Positions 19,850-30,227 are shown, numbered from the stretch's first letter. The stretch: 64,000 bases of DNA from an uncultured Acetobacteraceae bacterium (GCA_937873175.1 CALMVT010000494.1:17555-81554); one strand, 5' to 3'. The notes: generated by a model not told the origin, from the sequence alone. Program-made: numbers and translations.

Positions 19850-20554
19850 ATGACTATCGGCATTCTCGAAACGGGTCGCCCCCCCGCGGCGCTGCGCGCG
19901 CAGTGGGGTAGCTACTCCGACATGATCCGCACCATGCTCGGCCGCGACCGCGAGTATCGCAACTACGACGTGCAGGCAGGCGAGCTTCCGGCTGACCCCG
20001 CGGAATGCTCGGCCTACGTGATCACCGGGTCGCCGGCGGGGGTGCATGACGACCTGCCTTGGATTCCGCCGTTTCTTGATTTCCTCCGCCGGGTCCGGGG
20101 TAGGGCGAAGCTCGTCGGCATCTGCTTCGGCCATCAGGCGATGGCGGAGGCGTTCGGCGGAGAGGTCGCGCGGTCGCCCAAGGGCTGGGCGGTCGGCGTG
20201 CACCGCTACGAGATCGTCGAACCGCCGCCCGAAATGCGCGAGCCGTTGGCGTTCGCGATCCCCGCCTTCCACCAGGATCAGGTGGTGGCGCTTCCGCCCG
20301 GCGCGCGGGTGCTCGCCGCCAGCGAGTTCACGCCCTTCGCCTCGATTGGCTACGACGACAACACCGTGTCGGTGCAGGGCCACCCGGAGTTTAGCGCCGC
20401 CTTTTCCGCCGCCCTGATCGAGGCGAAGCGCGACGTTTACGGCCCGCTCGCCGCCCCGGCGCTGCTGTCCCTGCTGCAGCCGAAGGATGGCGGCCGGGCG
20501 GCCGATTGGCTGCGGCGCTTCGTCGATGGCGGAGGCCTGGACACGCCGGGCTGA
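19850..20554 (+). CDS. Class I glutamine amidotransferase (GuaA-like GATase1)
   Basis: Nucleophile elbow GICFGHQ; GHPEF catalytic His. Confidence 0.88.
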   Translation: MTIGILETGRPPAALRAQWGSYSDMIRTMLGRDREYRNYDVQAGELPADPAECSAYVITGSPAGVHDDLPWIPPFLDFLRRVRGRAKLVGICFGHQAMAEAFGGEVARSPKGWAVGVHRYEIVEPPPEMREPLAFAIPAFHQDQVVALPPGARVLAASEFTPFASIGYDDNTVSVQGHPEFSAAFSAALIEAKRDVYGPLAAPALLSLLQPKDGGRAADWLRRFVDGGGLDTPG

Positions 20555-20813
20555 CCCGGGCCGGCTCAGGCCGTGCGTCACGGCCAGGCTGAAACGCCAA
20601 TCCGCGGCCCGTCAACGCTGGCGTTGGCGACGCGTTGGCTGCAAGCTGCAGTATGCCCGATCCGCCGCAAACGGGGGCGCCGCGGGTTGAAGCGTTTCCG
20701 GGCCTGCCGCACTGCCGAGGCCGCTAGGTGGGCTTTGCTGCCGGGCCAAGCGGCTGCGGCGAGCGGCTACGATCGGGTCCAAACTTGCATCGCCGTCCAC
20801 AGCAGGAGGCGCC

Positions 20814-22395
20814 ATGGGTGATCCAGTGATGATTGCGGGAGCCGGCCCGACCGGCCTCACCGCTGCGTTGGAACTGTCGCGGCTCGGCATACCGGTCCGC
20901 ATCACCGACAAGCTCCCCCATCCACGGACGATATCGCGGGCCATCGGCATCCAGGCGCGCACCCTCGAACTCCTGGCGCAGCGCGGGTTGGCCGACGAAC
21001 TCGTCCGGCTTGGCCACAAGGTCTCCGGCGCGTCCCTGCACGGCGAAGGCCGACGCCTCACGCGGCTGGACCTTTCCCGCGTCCCAAGCCCCTACAACTT
21101 CACGCTCCTGGTTCCGCAGAGCGAGACCGAATGGGTGCTCGGCGAGGCCGTGGCCCGCCAGGGCGTCACGGTTGAGCGCGGCGTCGAACTGGTCGGGGTG
21201 GCGCAGAACGCGCCGTCGCCGGAGCCGTCGCCGGTGTGCCCGGTGCTCCGCCACGCCGAGGGGGCGCTGGAAGAAGCGAACGCGCCGTGGCTGATCAGCG
21301 CCGAGGGCGCGCACAGCCTCACCCGTACGACGCTTGACCTCCAGTTCGAGGGTAAAATGCTCGACACGACCTTTGCGCTCGGCGACATGCGCATGGAAGG
21401 CGACCTGCCCGAAACCGATTTCCACGCGTTCTCCTCCGAGCACGGCTCGCTGAGCCTGTTCCCGTTCGGCGGCGACCGCGTATGCCTCGTCGCCAGCGTC
21501 CCGCCGGAGAAAGGGTCGGAGCCGACGCTTGCGGAGCTGCAGCAGGTATGGGACCAGCGCTCGCACGTTCCCGCCCGTTTCCACGGTCTGACCTGGGCGT
21601 CCTTTTTCCGCGTCAACAGCCGCATGGTGTCGCACCTGAAGATCGGGCGCCTGCTGCTGGGCGGCGATGCCGCGCACGTCCACAGCCCGGCCGGCGGGCA
21701 GGGCATGAACACCGGCATCCAGGACATGATCAACCTGGGCTGCAAGCTCGCCGCCGTGATGCAGGGGCGCTCCCCGCCGGAGCTTCTGGATACACTATGG
21801 CGACGACCGGCTGCCGGTCATGCGCGACGTGCTGTTCACGACCGAGAACCTGACCGAGATGGTCGGCTCGGAACGTCCACTGGTGCGCGGCCTGTTCAAT
21901 CACCTCATGCCGCTCGTCGGCAGCGCGGGCTTCGTGCAGGCGAACGCGACCGCGCGCATGAGCCAGGTCGCCTTGGGCTACCGCGGCAGTCCGATGTCGG
22001 AGAGTCACGGGCCTGCCGGCCACCTGCATGCCGGCGACCGGGCGCCGCCGATCCGCGTGCGAACCAAGCAGGCCGGGCGCTGGGTGGAGCGGATCCTGCT
22101 CGAACTGCTCAACCCCTCGCGCTGGACTCTGCTGGTGGTGGGCCAGGAGCCGGATGCCGAAACGGATCATGCCGCCTGCGGTCCGGGGCGCGACCTCATC
22201 GACGTGCGCGCCATTGCCGAGCCGGAGGCGGGCGACGACGCGGCAGAGTTCACCACCGTCTTTGGCCGCCATGGCGTGCTGCTGATGCGGCCGGACGGCT
22301 ATGTCGGGTTCGCGAGCGGGAAGGGCGGGGCGCACAACCTTTCCCGCTACGCGAAGCGCTGGTTCGCGACCGAGGCGGGCGACGTCCCCTCGTGA
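20814..22395 (+). pseudogene. FAD-dependent aromatic monooxygenase (PheA/TfdB/UbiH-like), frameshifted
   Basis: Frame 1 (20814 on): PVMIAGAGPTGLTAALELSRLGI ... GGDAAHVHSPAGGQGMNTGIQDMINLGCKLA ... ELLDT; protein-like sequence resumes in another frame (YGDDRLPVMRDVLFTTENLTEMVG...) from about 21795 to 22395. Confidence 0.82.
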
Positions 22396-22412
22396 CCCGG
22401 CGTTGAGCCGGG
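22396..22412 (+). terminator. Candidate hairpin terminator after the monooxygenase
   Basis: CCCGGC-GTTGA-GCCGGG perfect stem directly after the TGA stop; no T-tract. Confidence 0.4.
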
Positions 22413-22696
22413 CTTCGCCGCAACGGTCCCGTGTTGCTGGAAATCCCGACACTTTCCTTGCCCGCTGTGGGTGCGTAGGTTGTGTGCAATCCCCATCGCG
22501 CCGCGCGTGCGTTTTGAGCAGAGCGACCGTGTAGAACGCCAGGGTCGCTCCTAACCCTGGCAACAGCGTCGCGTCCGGTGCTTCCGCCGGGCAGCGCCGC
22601 CCGAGACGACCAAGGCCAGGCGGTGCGGCGAGCGCCATGGCACGTCGCTTGCAGCATTCTCCGTGCGGCGCGGTCGGGGCGCCTAGGAGAGCAGCG

Positions 22697-23860
22697 ATGC
22701 GCGACACGTCAAAGCTGGACACGGCGGCAAGCGTGGGGGAGGCTGCCCCATCCGTCCCGCGGCGGTGGTTCCTGGGCGCGGCGGCGGGCGCCGCGTGGTC
22801 GAGCCTGACCATCATCAACAAGGCGCAGGCGGCAGGTCCGCTGCGGGTGCTCGCCTGGCCCGGCTACGACGAGAAGCCGGTGGTCGGCGAGTTCGAGGAC
22901 ACGCACAAGGTCAAGGTTGAGTTCAAGAACTACATCGGCGGCGAGCAGATGCTGCAATACTACTCGCAGGTGCCGAAGGGCACCTTTGACGCCATCATCT
23001 CCGACGCCGAGTACGTGCAGAAGTTCGTCGCCCAGAACGCCCTGACCCCACTCAAGAAGGCGGATTTCCCCAACCTTAAGGACTTCCATCCCAAGTACCA
23101 GGACTTCGCGCCGCTCCGCGCGCCGAACGATATGACCTGGGGCATCGGCACGCGCTTCAGCTTCTATGGCATTTCGTTCAACGCGAAGCACGTCAGCGAC
23201 GAGGAAGCGTCGAGCTGGAACAACCTGTTCATGCCAAAATTCAAGAACAAGATCGTCATGTTCGACTGGTATCTGCCGAACATGAGCAACGCGAGCCTCG
23301 CGCTGTTTCCAAACAACCCGGCGCCCTACGACATCAGCGACGGCCAGCTCGCCCAGGTCAAGGACTGGCTCATCAAGCTGCGTCCCCAGATCACGTCCTT
23401 TGCGCCGCAAAATCAGGGCCTCGTCAGTGCCCTCGTCAACGAGGACGCGATCATCACGCCATACGGCGACATGGACATCGAGATGACGGTGGCCGGCTAC
23501 AACAACTTCAAAACGGTCGTGCCGAAGGAAGGCAGCATCCGCTGGACGGAAGCGGCCTGCCTGTGCGCGGATAGCCGCAACAAGGAACTTGCGCTGCAAT
23601 GGATCGCGTACATGAGTTCCGCGAAGGTGCAGTCGAGGCTCGTTTACACAAAGGGCTTCAAGGCCCGCGCCCCGAACATGAAGGTCGTTGAGCACTGGGA
23701 CGACGAGCAGAAAAAGCTCATGAGCTACGTGCCTGACCCAGCAAATCCTGGCAGGATGCTGGTGGAAACCAACATCGACAAGTCCTCGCCCCGCGGCCTG
23801 CCGGTCAAGCAGGCGGAGGCCGCCTGGCAGGCGATCTACAACCAGTTCAAGTCGGCTTGA
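22697..23860 (+). CDS. ABC transporter substrate-binding protein (PotD/F spermidine-putrescine family)
   Basis: Possible Tat-type leader (PRRWFLGAAAGAAWSS); LRVLAWPGYDEKPVVGEFEDTHKVKVEFKNYIGGEQML; SBP_bac_8-like architecture. Confidence 0.85.
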   Translation: MRDTSKLDTAASVGEAAPSVPRRWFLGAAAGAAWSSLTIINKAQAAGPLRVLAWPGYDEKPVVGEFEDTHKVKVEFKNYIGGEQMLQYYSQVPKGTFDAIISDAEYVQKFVAQNALTPLKKADFPNLKDFHPKYQDFAPLRAPNDMTWGIGTRFSFYGISFNAKHVSDEEASSWNNLFMPKFKNKIVMFDWYLPNMSNASLALFPNNPAPYDISDGQLAQVKDWLIKLRPQITSFAPQNQGLVSALVNEDAIITPYGDMDIEMTVAGYNNFKTVVPKEGSIRWTEAACLCADSRNKELALQWIAYMSSAKVQSRLVYTKGFKARAPNMKVVEHWDDEQKKLMSYVPDPANPGRMLVETNIDKSSPRGLPVKQAEAAWQAIYNQFKSA

Positions 23861-25086
23861 CGGCCCCCGCCGCGCCCCTGCCGCTGACAGGAACCGCCGA
23901 GCCGGACCTCGTCCTCGCGGGGATCGCGAAGCGCTTCGGGGATCACGTCGCGCTCGGCGGCATCGACCTCGCCGTGGCGCGCGGCGAGTTCGTCGCGATC
24001 ATGGGGCCGTCGGGCTGCGGAAAAACCACGCTGCTGCGCATCATCGCCGGTCTTGAGCGCATGGACGCGGGGACCATCCGCCTGCGCGGGCGGTCGGTCG
24101 GGAACGTGCCCGTGAACAAGCGCAACGTTCGTCTGGTTTGGCAGAACTACGCCCTGTTCCCGCACCTCGACGTGAAGGGAAACATCGGCTTTGGCCTGAG
24201 CCTGCGCCGGCTCGACAAGGCGGCGATCCGCGAGCGCGTCGCCGCCGCGGCCGCGATGGTGAGCCTCGACGGGTTCCTCGACCGGCGGGTGACGCAGTTG
24301 TCGGGCGGCCAGCGCCAGCGGGTCGCCATTGCCCGCGCGCTGGTGACGGAACCCGACATCCTGCTCCTGGACGAGCCGCTTTCGGCGCTCGACGCGCACC
24401 TGCGGGTGCGGATGCAGGGCGAGATGAAGCGCCTGCAGCAGCGGCTCGGCATCTCGTTCGTTTACATCACGCACAACCAGAGCGAGGCGCTGTCCATGGC
24501 CGACCGGGTCGTGGTGATGAACGCCGGCGCGATCGAGCAAATCGATGCGCCGGAAAAGCTTTACCGGCGGCCGCGCACCCGCTTCGTGGCCGAGTTTGTC
24601 GGCGCCAACAATCTCTTGGAGGGAACGGTGGCCGGGTTCGAGGATGGCCACCTCCTGGTAGACGGCACGGTGGGGTGCATGGCCGCCCATTGGGCGGCGG
24701 ACGACGGCCCGCCTCCGGCGCGCGGCACGGCCGTGACCCTCGTTGTCCAGGCCGGCAAGCTCCGGCTCAATGCCCGCAGCCCCCGGGACAACCGGGTTCA
24801 GGCGCGGGTCGTCGAGCGCGAGTTCAGCGGCACTCATGTCCTCTACATCCTGCGCGTCGAAGGGAGTGCAGGGCCGGCCATCGAGATCAGGGCGCTGATG
24901 CAGGACCCCCTGCCGGATTCGGTGGGCGCCGGTTTCTTCGACCTTTACTGGTCGCCGGAGGACGTTTGCGTGATCGGCCCCGGCTTGCTGCCGCGACGGA
25001 TCGACGCGCCAGGCGGCGGCCCCGGCAACGCCCGCACCGGCGCCGCATCCATCCCGCAGCTCGTCGGCGAGGACGCTCGTGGCTGA
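23857..25086 (+). CDS. ABC transporter ATP-binding protein (PotA-like)
   Basis: GPSGCGKTTLLRIIAGLE, LSGGQRQRVAIARAL, C-terminal TOBE-like region; TTG start overlapping the upstream stop. Confidence 0.9.
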   Translation: MTAPAAPLPLTGTAEPDLVLAGIAKRFGDHVALGGIDLAVARGEFVAIMGPSGCGKTTLLRIIAGLERMDAGTIRLRGRSVGNVPVNKRNVRLVWQNYALFPHLDVKGNIGFGLSLRRLDKAAIRERVAAAAAMVSLDGFLDRRVTQLSGGQRQRVAIARALVTEPDILLLDEPLSALDAHLRVRMQGEMKRLQQRLGISFVYITHNQSEALSMADRVVVMNAGAIEQIDAPEKLYRRPRTRFVAEFVGANNLLEGTVAGFEDGHLLVDGTVGCMAAHWAADDGPPPARGTAVTLVVQAGKLRLNARSPRDNRVQARVVEREFSGTHVLYILRVEGSAGPAIEIRALMQDPLPDSVGAGFFDLYWSPEDVCVIGPGLLPRRIDAPGGGPGNARTGAASIPQLVGEDARG

Positions 25087-26008
25087 CGCCGCCCTCGCCT
25101 GCGGAGCAGTAGCCGAGCCGGCGCGCGGGCCTTGGGCGCTCAGGGCGGTCTCGATCGCGGTGCCGGTTGCCTACACGGCCGCTTTCTTCCTTGTGCCGCT
25201 CGCCTTTTTCGTCGTGCTGGGGTTCTGGCGCGTCCAGGATTACCAGGTCGTGCCGGGGTTCTCGCTTGAGAACTACCGGGACATCGCCGGGCACATCCTG
25301 GCGCAATCGAACTACGGCATCGCGATCGTCCAATCTTTTTACGTGTCGGCGACGACGGCGCTTTGCGCGGTCGCGTTCTGCTATCCGCTCGTGCTCGCCA
25401 TCGTTTACACGGTGCCGGGACGGCTGCAGCGCCTCGTGCTGCTGTTTGCCGTGGCGCCGTTCTGGACGAGCTACATCCTCCGGGTCTTCGCTTGGCAGAT
25501 CCTGCTTGCGCGGCGGGGCATCATCAACACAGCCGCCGCGAGCCTCGGTTGGGATTGGATGGAGCAAGGCTGGCTCAACACGCAGGTCGCGACCCGCATC
25601 GGCCTTGTGCACTACCTCGCCCCCGTCCTCGTCATCATCCTTTACGTCAGCGTCAGCAGCATCGACCGCACCTTGATCGAGGCAGCGCGCGAGTTGGGCG
25701 CGAGCCGCCTCCAGGCGTTCCGGCGCGTGATCTGGCCGCTGAGCCGGGTCGGGATCACCGTCTCGCTGTCCTTTGCGACCATCATCGGCTTCGGCGACGT
25801 GCTGTCAGGCTCGCTGCTCGGCGGCGGGGCGGGGCGCTCGATCGTCGGCGCGGTGCCGCTGTTTTCCAACATGATCATGAGCGACTATGCAAGCTCGACG
25901 AACCTGCCGCGCACCTGCGCGCTGGCGATGATCCTGGTGCTGATCCTCGCTTGCATCCTTGTCGCCGGCCTCAGGGCAGCCGAGCGTGCCCAGCGCGCGG
26001 TGGCCTGA
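25079..26008 (+). CDS. ABC transporter permease (PotB-like)
   Basis: EAA loop LIEAARELGASRLQAFRRVIWPLSRVGI; multi-TM. Confidence 0.88.
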   Translation: MADAALACGAVAEPARGPWALRAVSIAVPVAYTAAFFLVPLAFFVVLGFWRVQDYQVVPGFSLENYRDIAGHILAQSNYGIAIVQSFYVSATTALCAVAFCYPLVLAIVYTVPGRLQRLVLLFAVAPFWTSYILRVFAWQILLARRGIINTAAASLGWDWMEQGWLNTQVATRIGLVHYLAPVLVIILYVSVSSIDRTLIEAARELGASRLQAFRRVIWPLSRVGITVSLSFATIIGFGDVLSGSLLGGGAGRSIVGAVPLFSNMIMSDYASSTNLPRTCALAMILVLILACILVAGLRAAERAQRAVA

Positions 26009-26012
26009 CCCC

Positions 26013-26864
26013 GTGCCGGCCGTCGTCATCCCCCGGGGACCCGTGGACGGCGAGCGCTTCGCGCTGGTGGCTGCGGGCCGGGCCTACCTCGCGCTCGGCT
26101 TCGTGTTCCTGATGCTGCCGATCGTGACGCTTATTGTGTTTTCCTTTCAGCGCAACCAGTACGCTTCGCTGCCGGGGCAGGGCTGGAGCCTTCGCTGGTA
26201 TGTCAAGCTGTTCCAGGACGACGCCCTGCTCGCCGCGCTGAAGAACAGCCTGATCGTTTCGCCGGTCGCGGCGACGGCCGCCTCGGTCATCGGCTTCTTT
26301 GCGGCCTACGCGACGCACCGCTTCGTTTTCCCCGGCCGTGCGGCGCTCTCCATCCTCTTGGTCGTGCCGGTCCTGATCCCGCCGCTGATCCTCGGCATCG
26401 CGTTCCTCGGTCTTCTTTCGCGTCTTTCGCTGCAGGGGCAGCTCCTCGGGGTGATCCTCACCCATGTCGTTTTGGTTACGGCGCCGGCGACCGCGATCAT
26501 CCAGCTCCGCCTCGCGCAGATGCCGCCCTCCCTTGAGGAAGCGGCCTGGAACCTCGGCGCAAGCGAGTGGCAGGCGCTGGTCCGGGTCGTGGTGCCCTTT
26601 GCGGCGGCCGGCATCGCCGGCGGCTGGCTACTCGCCTTCACCTTCTCGTTCGACGAGTTCGTCATCTCCTGGTTCGTGTCAGGGTTCGACCCGACGTTGC
26701 CGGTCGCGATTTACAGCTATCTCGTCGGCTCGGCCGACCCGTCGCTGAACGCGATTGCGACCCTCGTTTTCGTGCTGTCGAGCCTGGTGCTGCTCGGCGC
26801 CGAGCTTCTGCTGATGCCCTTCATCGTGCGCGCCCGCCGGCCGGGCCGGGCCGCAGTGGCTTGA
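26013..26864 (+). CDS. ABC transporter permease (PotC-like)
   Basis: EAA loop LEEAAWNLGASEWQALVRVVVPFAAAGI; start GTG 26013 or upstream 25959. Confidence 0.87.
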   Translation: MPAVVIPRGPVDGERFALVAAGRAYLALGFVFLMLPIVTLIVFSFQRNQYASLPGQGWSLRWYVKLFQDDALLAALKNSLIVSPVAATAASVIGFFAAYATHRFVFPGRAALSILLVVPVLIPPLILGIAFLGLLSRLSLQGQLLGVILTHVVLVTAPATAIIQLRLAQMPPSLEEAAWNLGASEWQALVRVVVPFAAAGIAGGWLLAFTFSFDEFVISWFVSGFDPTLPVAIYSYLVGSADPSLNAIATLVFVLSSLVLLGAELLLMPFIVRARRPGRAAVA

Positions 26865-26878
26865 GAAAGGAGAACCTT

Positions 26879-27352
26879 GTGACACCGACCGATTTCATGC
26901 GCCGTGCCATCGCGCTCAGCCGCGAGGCCCTGGCGACCCCGGGGGCCGCGCCCTTCGGCGCCGTCATCGTCAAGGACGGCAAGATTGTCGGCGAGGGCAT
27001 GAACCGCGTGGTCGCGGACCACGATTCCACGTCGCATGGCGAGGTTGCGGCGATCCGCGACGCCGGCCGGCGGCTCGGCACATGGAACCTGTCGGGCTGC
27101 GAGCTTTACACGAGCTGCGAGCCTTGCGAACTGTGCGTCGCGTCGATGTTTTGGGCCAGGATCGGCAAGATGTACTACGCCGCAACGCTCGACGACTGCG
27201 AGGCGATTGGCCTCGACTGCAAGCCCTTGCGCGAAACGGTGCGCCGCGACCTCAAGGACCGTCCGCTCGCCTGCGAGGGGCTGCTGAACGGCGAAGCCCG
27301 CGACGTGCTCCACGACTGGTCGCAGTCGCCCGGCTTCGATCCGTTCCAGTAG
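26879..27352 (+). CDS. CDA-fold (guanine/nucleoside-type) deaminase
   Basis: Zn motif SHGEVAAI plus TSCEPCELCVASMFWA; GTG start. Confidence 0.85.
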   Translation: MTPTDFMRRAIALSREALATPGAAPFGAVIVKDGKIVGEGMNRVVADHDSTSHGEVAAIRDAGRRLGTWNLSGCELYTSCEPCELCVASMFWARIGKMYYAATLDDCEAIGLDCKPLRETVRRDLKDRPLACEGLLNGEARDVLHDWSQSPGFDPFQ

Positions 27353-27368
27353 CGGTGGCAACCTGTCC

Positions 27369-28232
27369 ATGGGGGGCGACCACATCGCGGCTTCCGGTCC
27401 GACGCCCGGCACCGAGCCGTCCGTCCGCCTTGCGGACCTGACCTGGCAGGAGTTCGCGGCCTGCGTCGCCGCGGGCAGCCTGACGGTGATCCTGCCGGTC
27501 GGCGCGACCGAGCAGCACGGGCCGCATTTGCCGCTCTCAACCGACGTCGTGCTCCCGGTCGCCGTGGCCGAAGGGGTCGCGCGCGCGATCGGCGGCCTGG
27601 TCGCCCCCGCCATCCCCTACGGCTACAAGTCGCAGCCGAAATCGGGCGGCGGCAACCATTTTCCCGGAACCCTCAGCCTCGACGGCGCAACGCTGGTCGC
27701 CGTCGTGCGCGACGTGGTGAACGAACTCGCGCGCCACGGCGTGCGTCGGATCGTGCTGCTTGACGGCCACATGGAAAACCAGTGGTTCCTGACGGAGGCG
27801 GCCGACCTCGCGCAGCGCGACCAACGCCGCGAGGGCGTGCGCGACCTGCGCATCGTCAAGCTCGGCTATTGGTCGTTCATCGACCCCGCAACGCTCGCGT
27901 CGTTGTTCGAGGGCGGCCCCTTCACCTGGGAGCTTGAGCACGCTGCGGTGATGGAAACCTCCGTGATGCTGCATCTCCGGCCAGACCTGGTGCGGACGGA
28001 CCGCGTGCCGGACAACCCTCCGGCCGCCTTTCCGCACTACGACGTTTATCCCTTCGACACGCGGCCGATCCCGCCCGACGGCGCCTTGTCCTCGCCCGCG
28101 CGTGCCGCGGCGGCCAAAGGCGCGCGGGTGCTGGACCAGGTCGTGCCGGCAATCGCGGCCGCGCTCGCCGAAGCGTTCAACAGTCCCGGCGACCTGGTCA
28201 GCAAAGAACGACAAGCGGAGGAAACGCGATGA
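27369..28232 (+). CDS. Creatininase-family amidohydrolase
   Basis: ILPVGATEQHGPHLPLSTDV, YGYKSQPKSGGGNHFPGTLSLDGATL, ELARHGVRRIVLLDGHMEN closely resemble Pseudomonas creatininase as recalled. Confidence 0.85.
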   Translation: MGGDHIAASGPTPGTEPSVRLADLTWQEFAACVAAGSLTVILPVGATEQHGPHLPLSTDVVLPVAVAEGVARAIGGLVAPAIPYGYKSQPKSGGGNHFPGTLSLDGATLVAVVRDVVNELARHGVRRIVLLDGHMENQWFLTEAADLAQRDQRREGVRDLRIVKLGYWSFIDPATLASLFEGGPFTWELEHAAVMETSVMLHLRPDLVRTDRVPDNPPAAFPHYDVYPFDTRPIPPDGALSSPARAAAAKGARVLDQVVPAIAAALAEAFNSPGDLVSKERQAEETR

Positions 28233-28741
28233 GCGAGGCAGACAGCGACCTGTGTGCGGTGACGGGGCTTTTCCACGTCCTGGTCAAGACCAACGACTTC
28301 GAGAAAACCATCCGCTTCTACCGAAAGGTGCTGGGCCTGCGCGAGGCGCCCCGCCCCGCGATGGGCAACAAGGGCGCCTGGCTCGCCGTGTCCACGCCGA
28401 TCGGCGAGCAGATCATCCACGTCTGGGCGGAAGGGGCGGGGATGGGTCCGACCGGCGTGTCCCCCTACGGCACCGGCACGATCGACCATGTCTCGCTGGT
28501 CGCGGTCGGCCACGAGGCGTTTCGGCGCCGCTTCAAGCGCCATGGCCTGCCCTGGCGCGAGTTCATGATCCCCGGCACGACCTTGTGGCAGCTTTTCGTC
28601 TACGACCCGAGCGGCGTGCAGATCGAGCTGACCTTCGATGCGGACGGCGAGCCGGAGCCGCACGGCCCGATCGCCCCGGAGAATGCCTACAAGGTCGGCG
28701 AGGATTTCTTCAATCTCGAAACCTATCCTTCCCTCGATTGA
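28229..28741 (+). CDS. VOC/glyoxalase-fold protein
   Basis: FHVLVKTNDFEKTIRFYRKVLGL ... YGTGTIDHVSLVAVG ... VYDPSGVQIELTFD. Confidence 0.85.
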   Translation: MSEADSDLCAVTGLFHVLVKTNDFEKTIRFYRKVLGLREAPRPAMGNKGAWLAVSTPIGEQIIHVWAEGAGMGPTGVSPYGTGTIDHVSLVAVGHEAFRRRFKRHGLPWREFMIPGTTLWQLFVYDPSGVQIELTFDADGEPEPHGPIAPENAYKVGEDFFNLETYPSLD

Positions 28742-28787
28742 GCGCCTTCCCGGAAGCGATGCGGGAGGATGGGGAGAGGGAACGCAC

Positions 28788-30227
28788 GTGAACACCGAAC
28801 AGATCCTGATCCGGGGCGTCGAGACCCTGATCGAAGCGCCGGGGCGCGTGCGTGCCGGCCCGGTCGATATCCTGCTGCGCGACGGGCGCATCGCCGCGGT
28901 CGGCCCGGCCCTCGCGGAGCCTCAGGGCGCGACGGTCATTGAGGGGCGCGGCCTGCTGGCGGCGCCGGGGCTTGTCAACGCGCATTGGCACTCGCCGATG
29001 CAGCTTTCGCACGGCACGTCCGACCGGCTGAACCACCAGGCGTTCATGTGGGAAAACCAGGTCGACACGGCGAACCGCTCGGCCGAGGAAATCTACGCCA
29101 GCGCCGTGATCGGCTGCCTGCAGATGCTGAAATCCGGCACCACGGCCGTGATCGACCATTTCCCCGAGCAGGGCTTCGGCCCGGAGGACGTGGCGGCCGT
29201 CGTGCGCGCTTACCGCGACTGCGGCATGCGGGCCGTCGTGGCGCTGCGCATCTTCGACGGGGAATACGCGGACATCCTGCCGGCGGCTGACCGCGTCACG
29301 CCGGCGCTTGCGGCGGCGCTCGCGGCGAACAACCCGCTGGCGCCGCGTCCGCTTGCGGAAACCCTCGACATCGTGCGCGGCGCGATCGAGGCGCACGACC
29401 GGACCGAGAACCGCATCCGCATCTTCCCCGCGCCGTCGAACCCGGTGCGCTGCTCGGACGCGCTGCTCCTGGCCTCGCAGGCCATCGCGGAGGAGTACGA
29501 CACCGGCGTGCACTGCCACCTGCTTGAAACACGTGTCCAGGCCGAACTCGCGAGCGCGCGCTACGGCAGGACGATGGTGGAGCACCTCGACGCCATCGGC
29601 GCCTTTGGCCGGCGCTGGAGCAACGCCCACTGCAACTGGCTGTCCGAGGCCGAGATCGCGATCATGGCCCGCCGGGGCGCGGTCGCGGTGCTCAACCCCG
29701 AAAGCAACCTGAAAATCGGCTCTGGCATCCCGCCGATCCCGCGCCTCCTTGCGGCCGGCGTGCCATGCGCGTTGGGCAATGACGGCGCGAGCACCAACGA
29801 CAACCTGATCCTGCAGGACGCGATGCAGCTCGCGGCGATCCTGCATCGCCCGAGCGAGCCGGACAGGCGCAATTGGGTCACGGTCGCCGACGTGATGGCC
29901 ATGGCCACGACCGGGGGCGCCGCCGCCATGCTCGAACCCGAGCTTGGCCGGCTGGAGCCCGGCTGCAAGGCGGACCTCGTGCTTTACGACCTTGCCGCGC
30001 CGTGGTGGGTGCCGCTCAACGACCCCGGGCAGCAGTTCGTCTTTGGCGAGCGGGGCGGCTCCGTGCGCACCGTCATCGTGGACGGGCGGCTTGTGGTGCG
30101 GGACGGACGCGCGTTGCTGGTGGATGAGGAGGCATGCAGTCGGGCCGCGAGGCACATCCTGCCGGCCGTGCGCGCCCGCAACGGCCGGATCGCGCAGATC
30201 GCCTTTGAGGTGGCCGCGCTGCAATGA
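28788..30227 (+). CDS. Amidohydrolase (AtzA/TrzN/SsnA-like subfamily)
   Basis: Metal motifs NAHWHSPMQL, HCHLLETRVQAE, NAHCNWLSEAEI, LGNDGASTNDN; GTG start inside the longer ORF. Confidence 0.88.
   Translation: MNTEQILIRGVETLIEAPGRVRAGPVDILLRDGRIAAVGPALAEPQGATVIEGRGLLAAPGLVNAHWHSPMQLSHGTSDRLNHQAFMWENQVDTANRSAEEIYASAVIGCLQMLKSGTTAVIDHFPEQGFGPEDVAAVVRAYRDCGMRAVVALRIFDGEYADILPAADRVTPALAAALAANNPLAPRPLAETLDIVRGAIEAHDRTENRIRIFPAPSNPVRCSDALLLASQAIAEEYDTGVHCHLLETRVQAELASARYGRTMVEHLDAIGAFGRRWSNAHCNWLSEAEIAIMARRGAVAVLNPESNLKIGSGIPPIPRLLAAGVPCALGNDGASTNDNLILQDAMQLAAILHRPSEPDRRNWVTVADVMAMATTGGAAAMLEPELGRLEPGCKADLVLYDLAAPWWVPLNDPGQQFVFGERGGSVRTVIVDGRLVVRDGRALLVDEEACSRAARHILPAVRARNGRIAQIAFEVAALQ

Noticed and set aside
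26879-27352. Assigning the deaminase as TadA, guanine deaminase or creatinine deaminase
   Set aside because: Zn motif supports the CDA fold only; substrate cannot be told from sequence alone.
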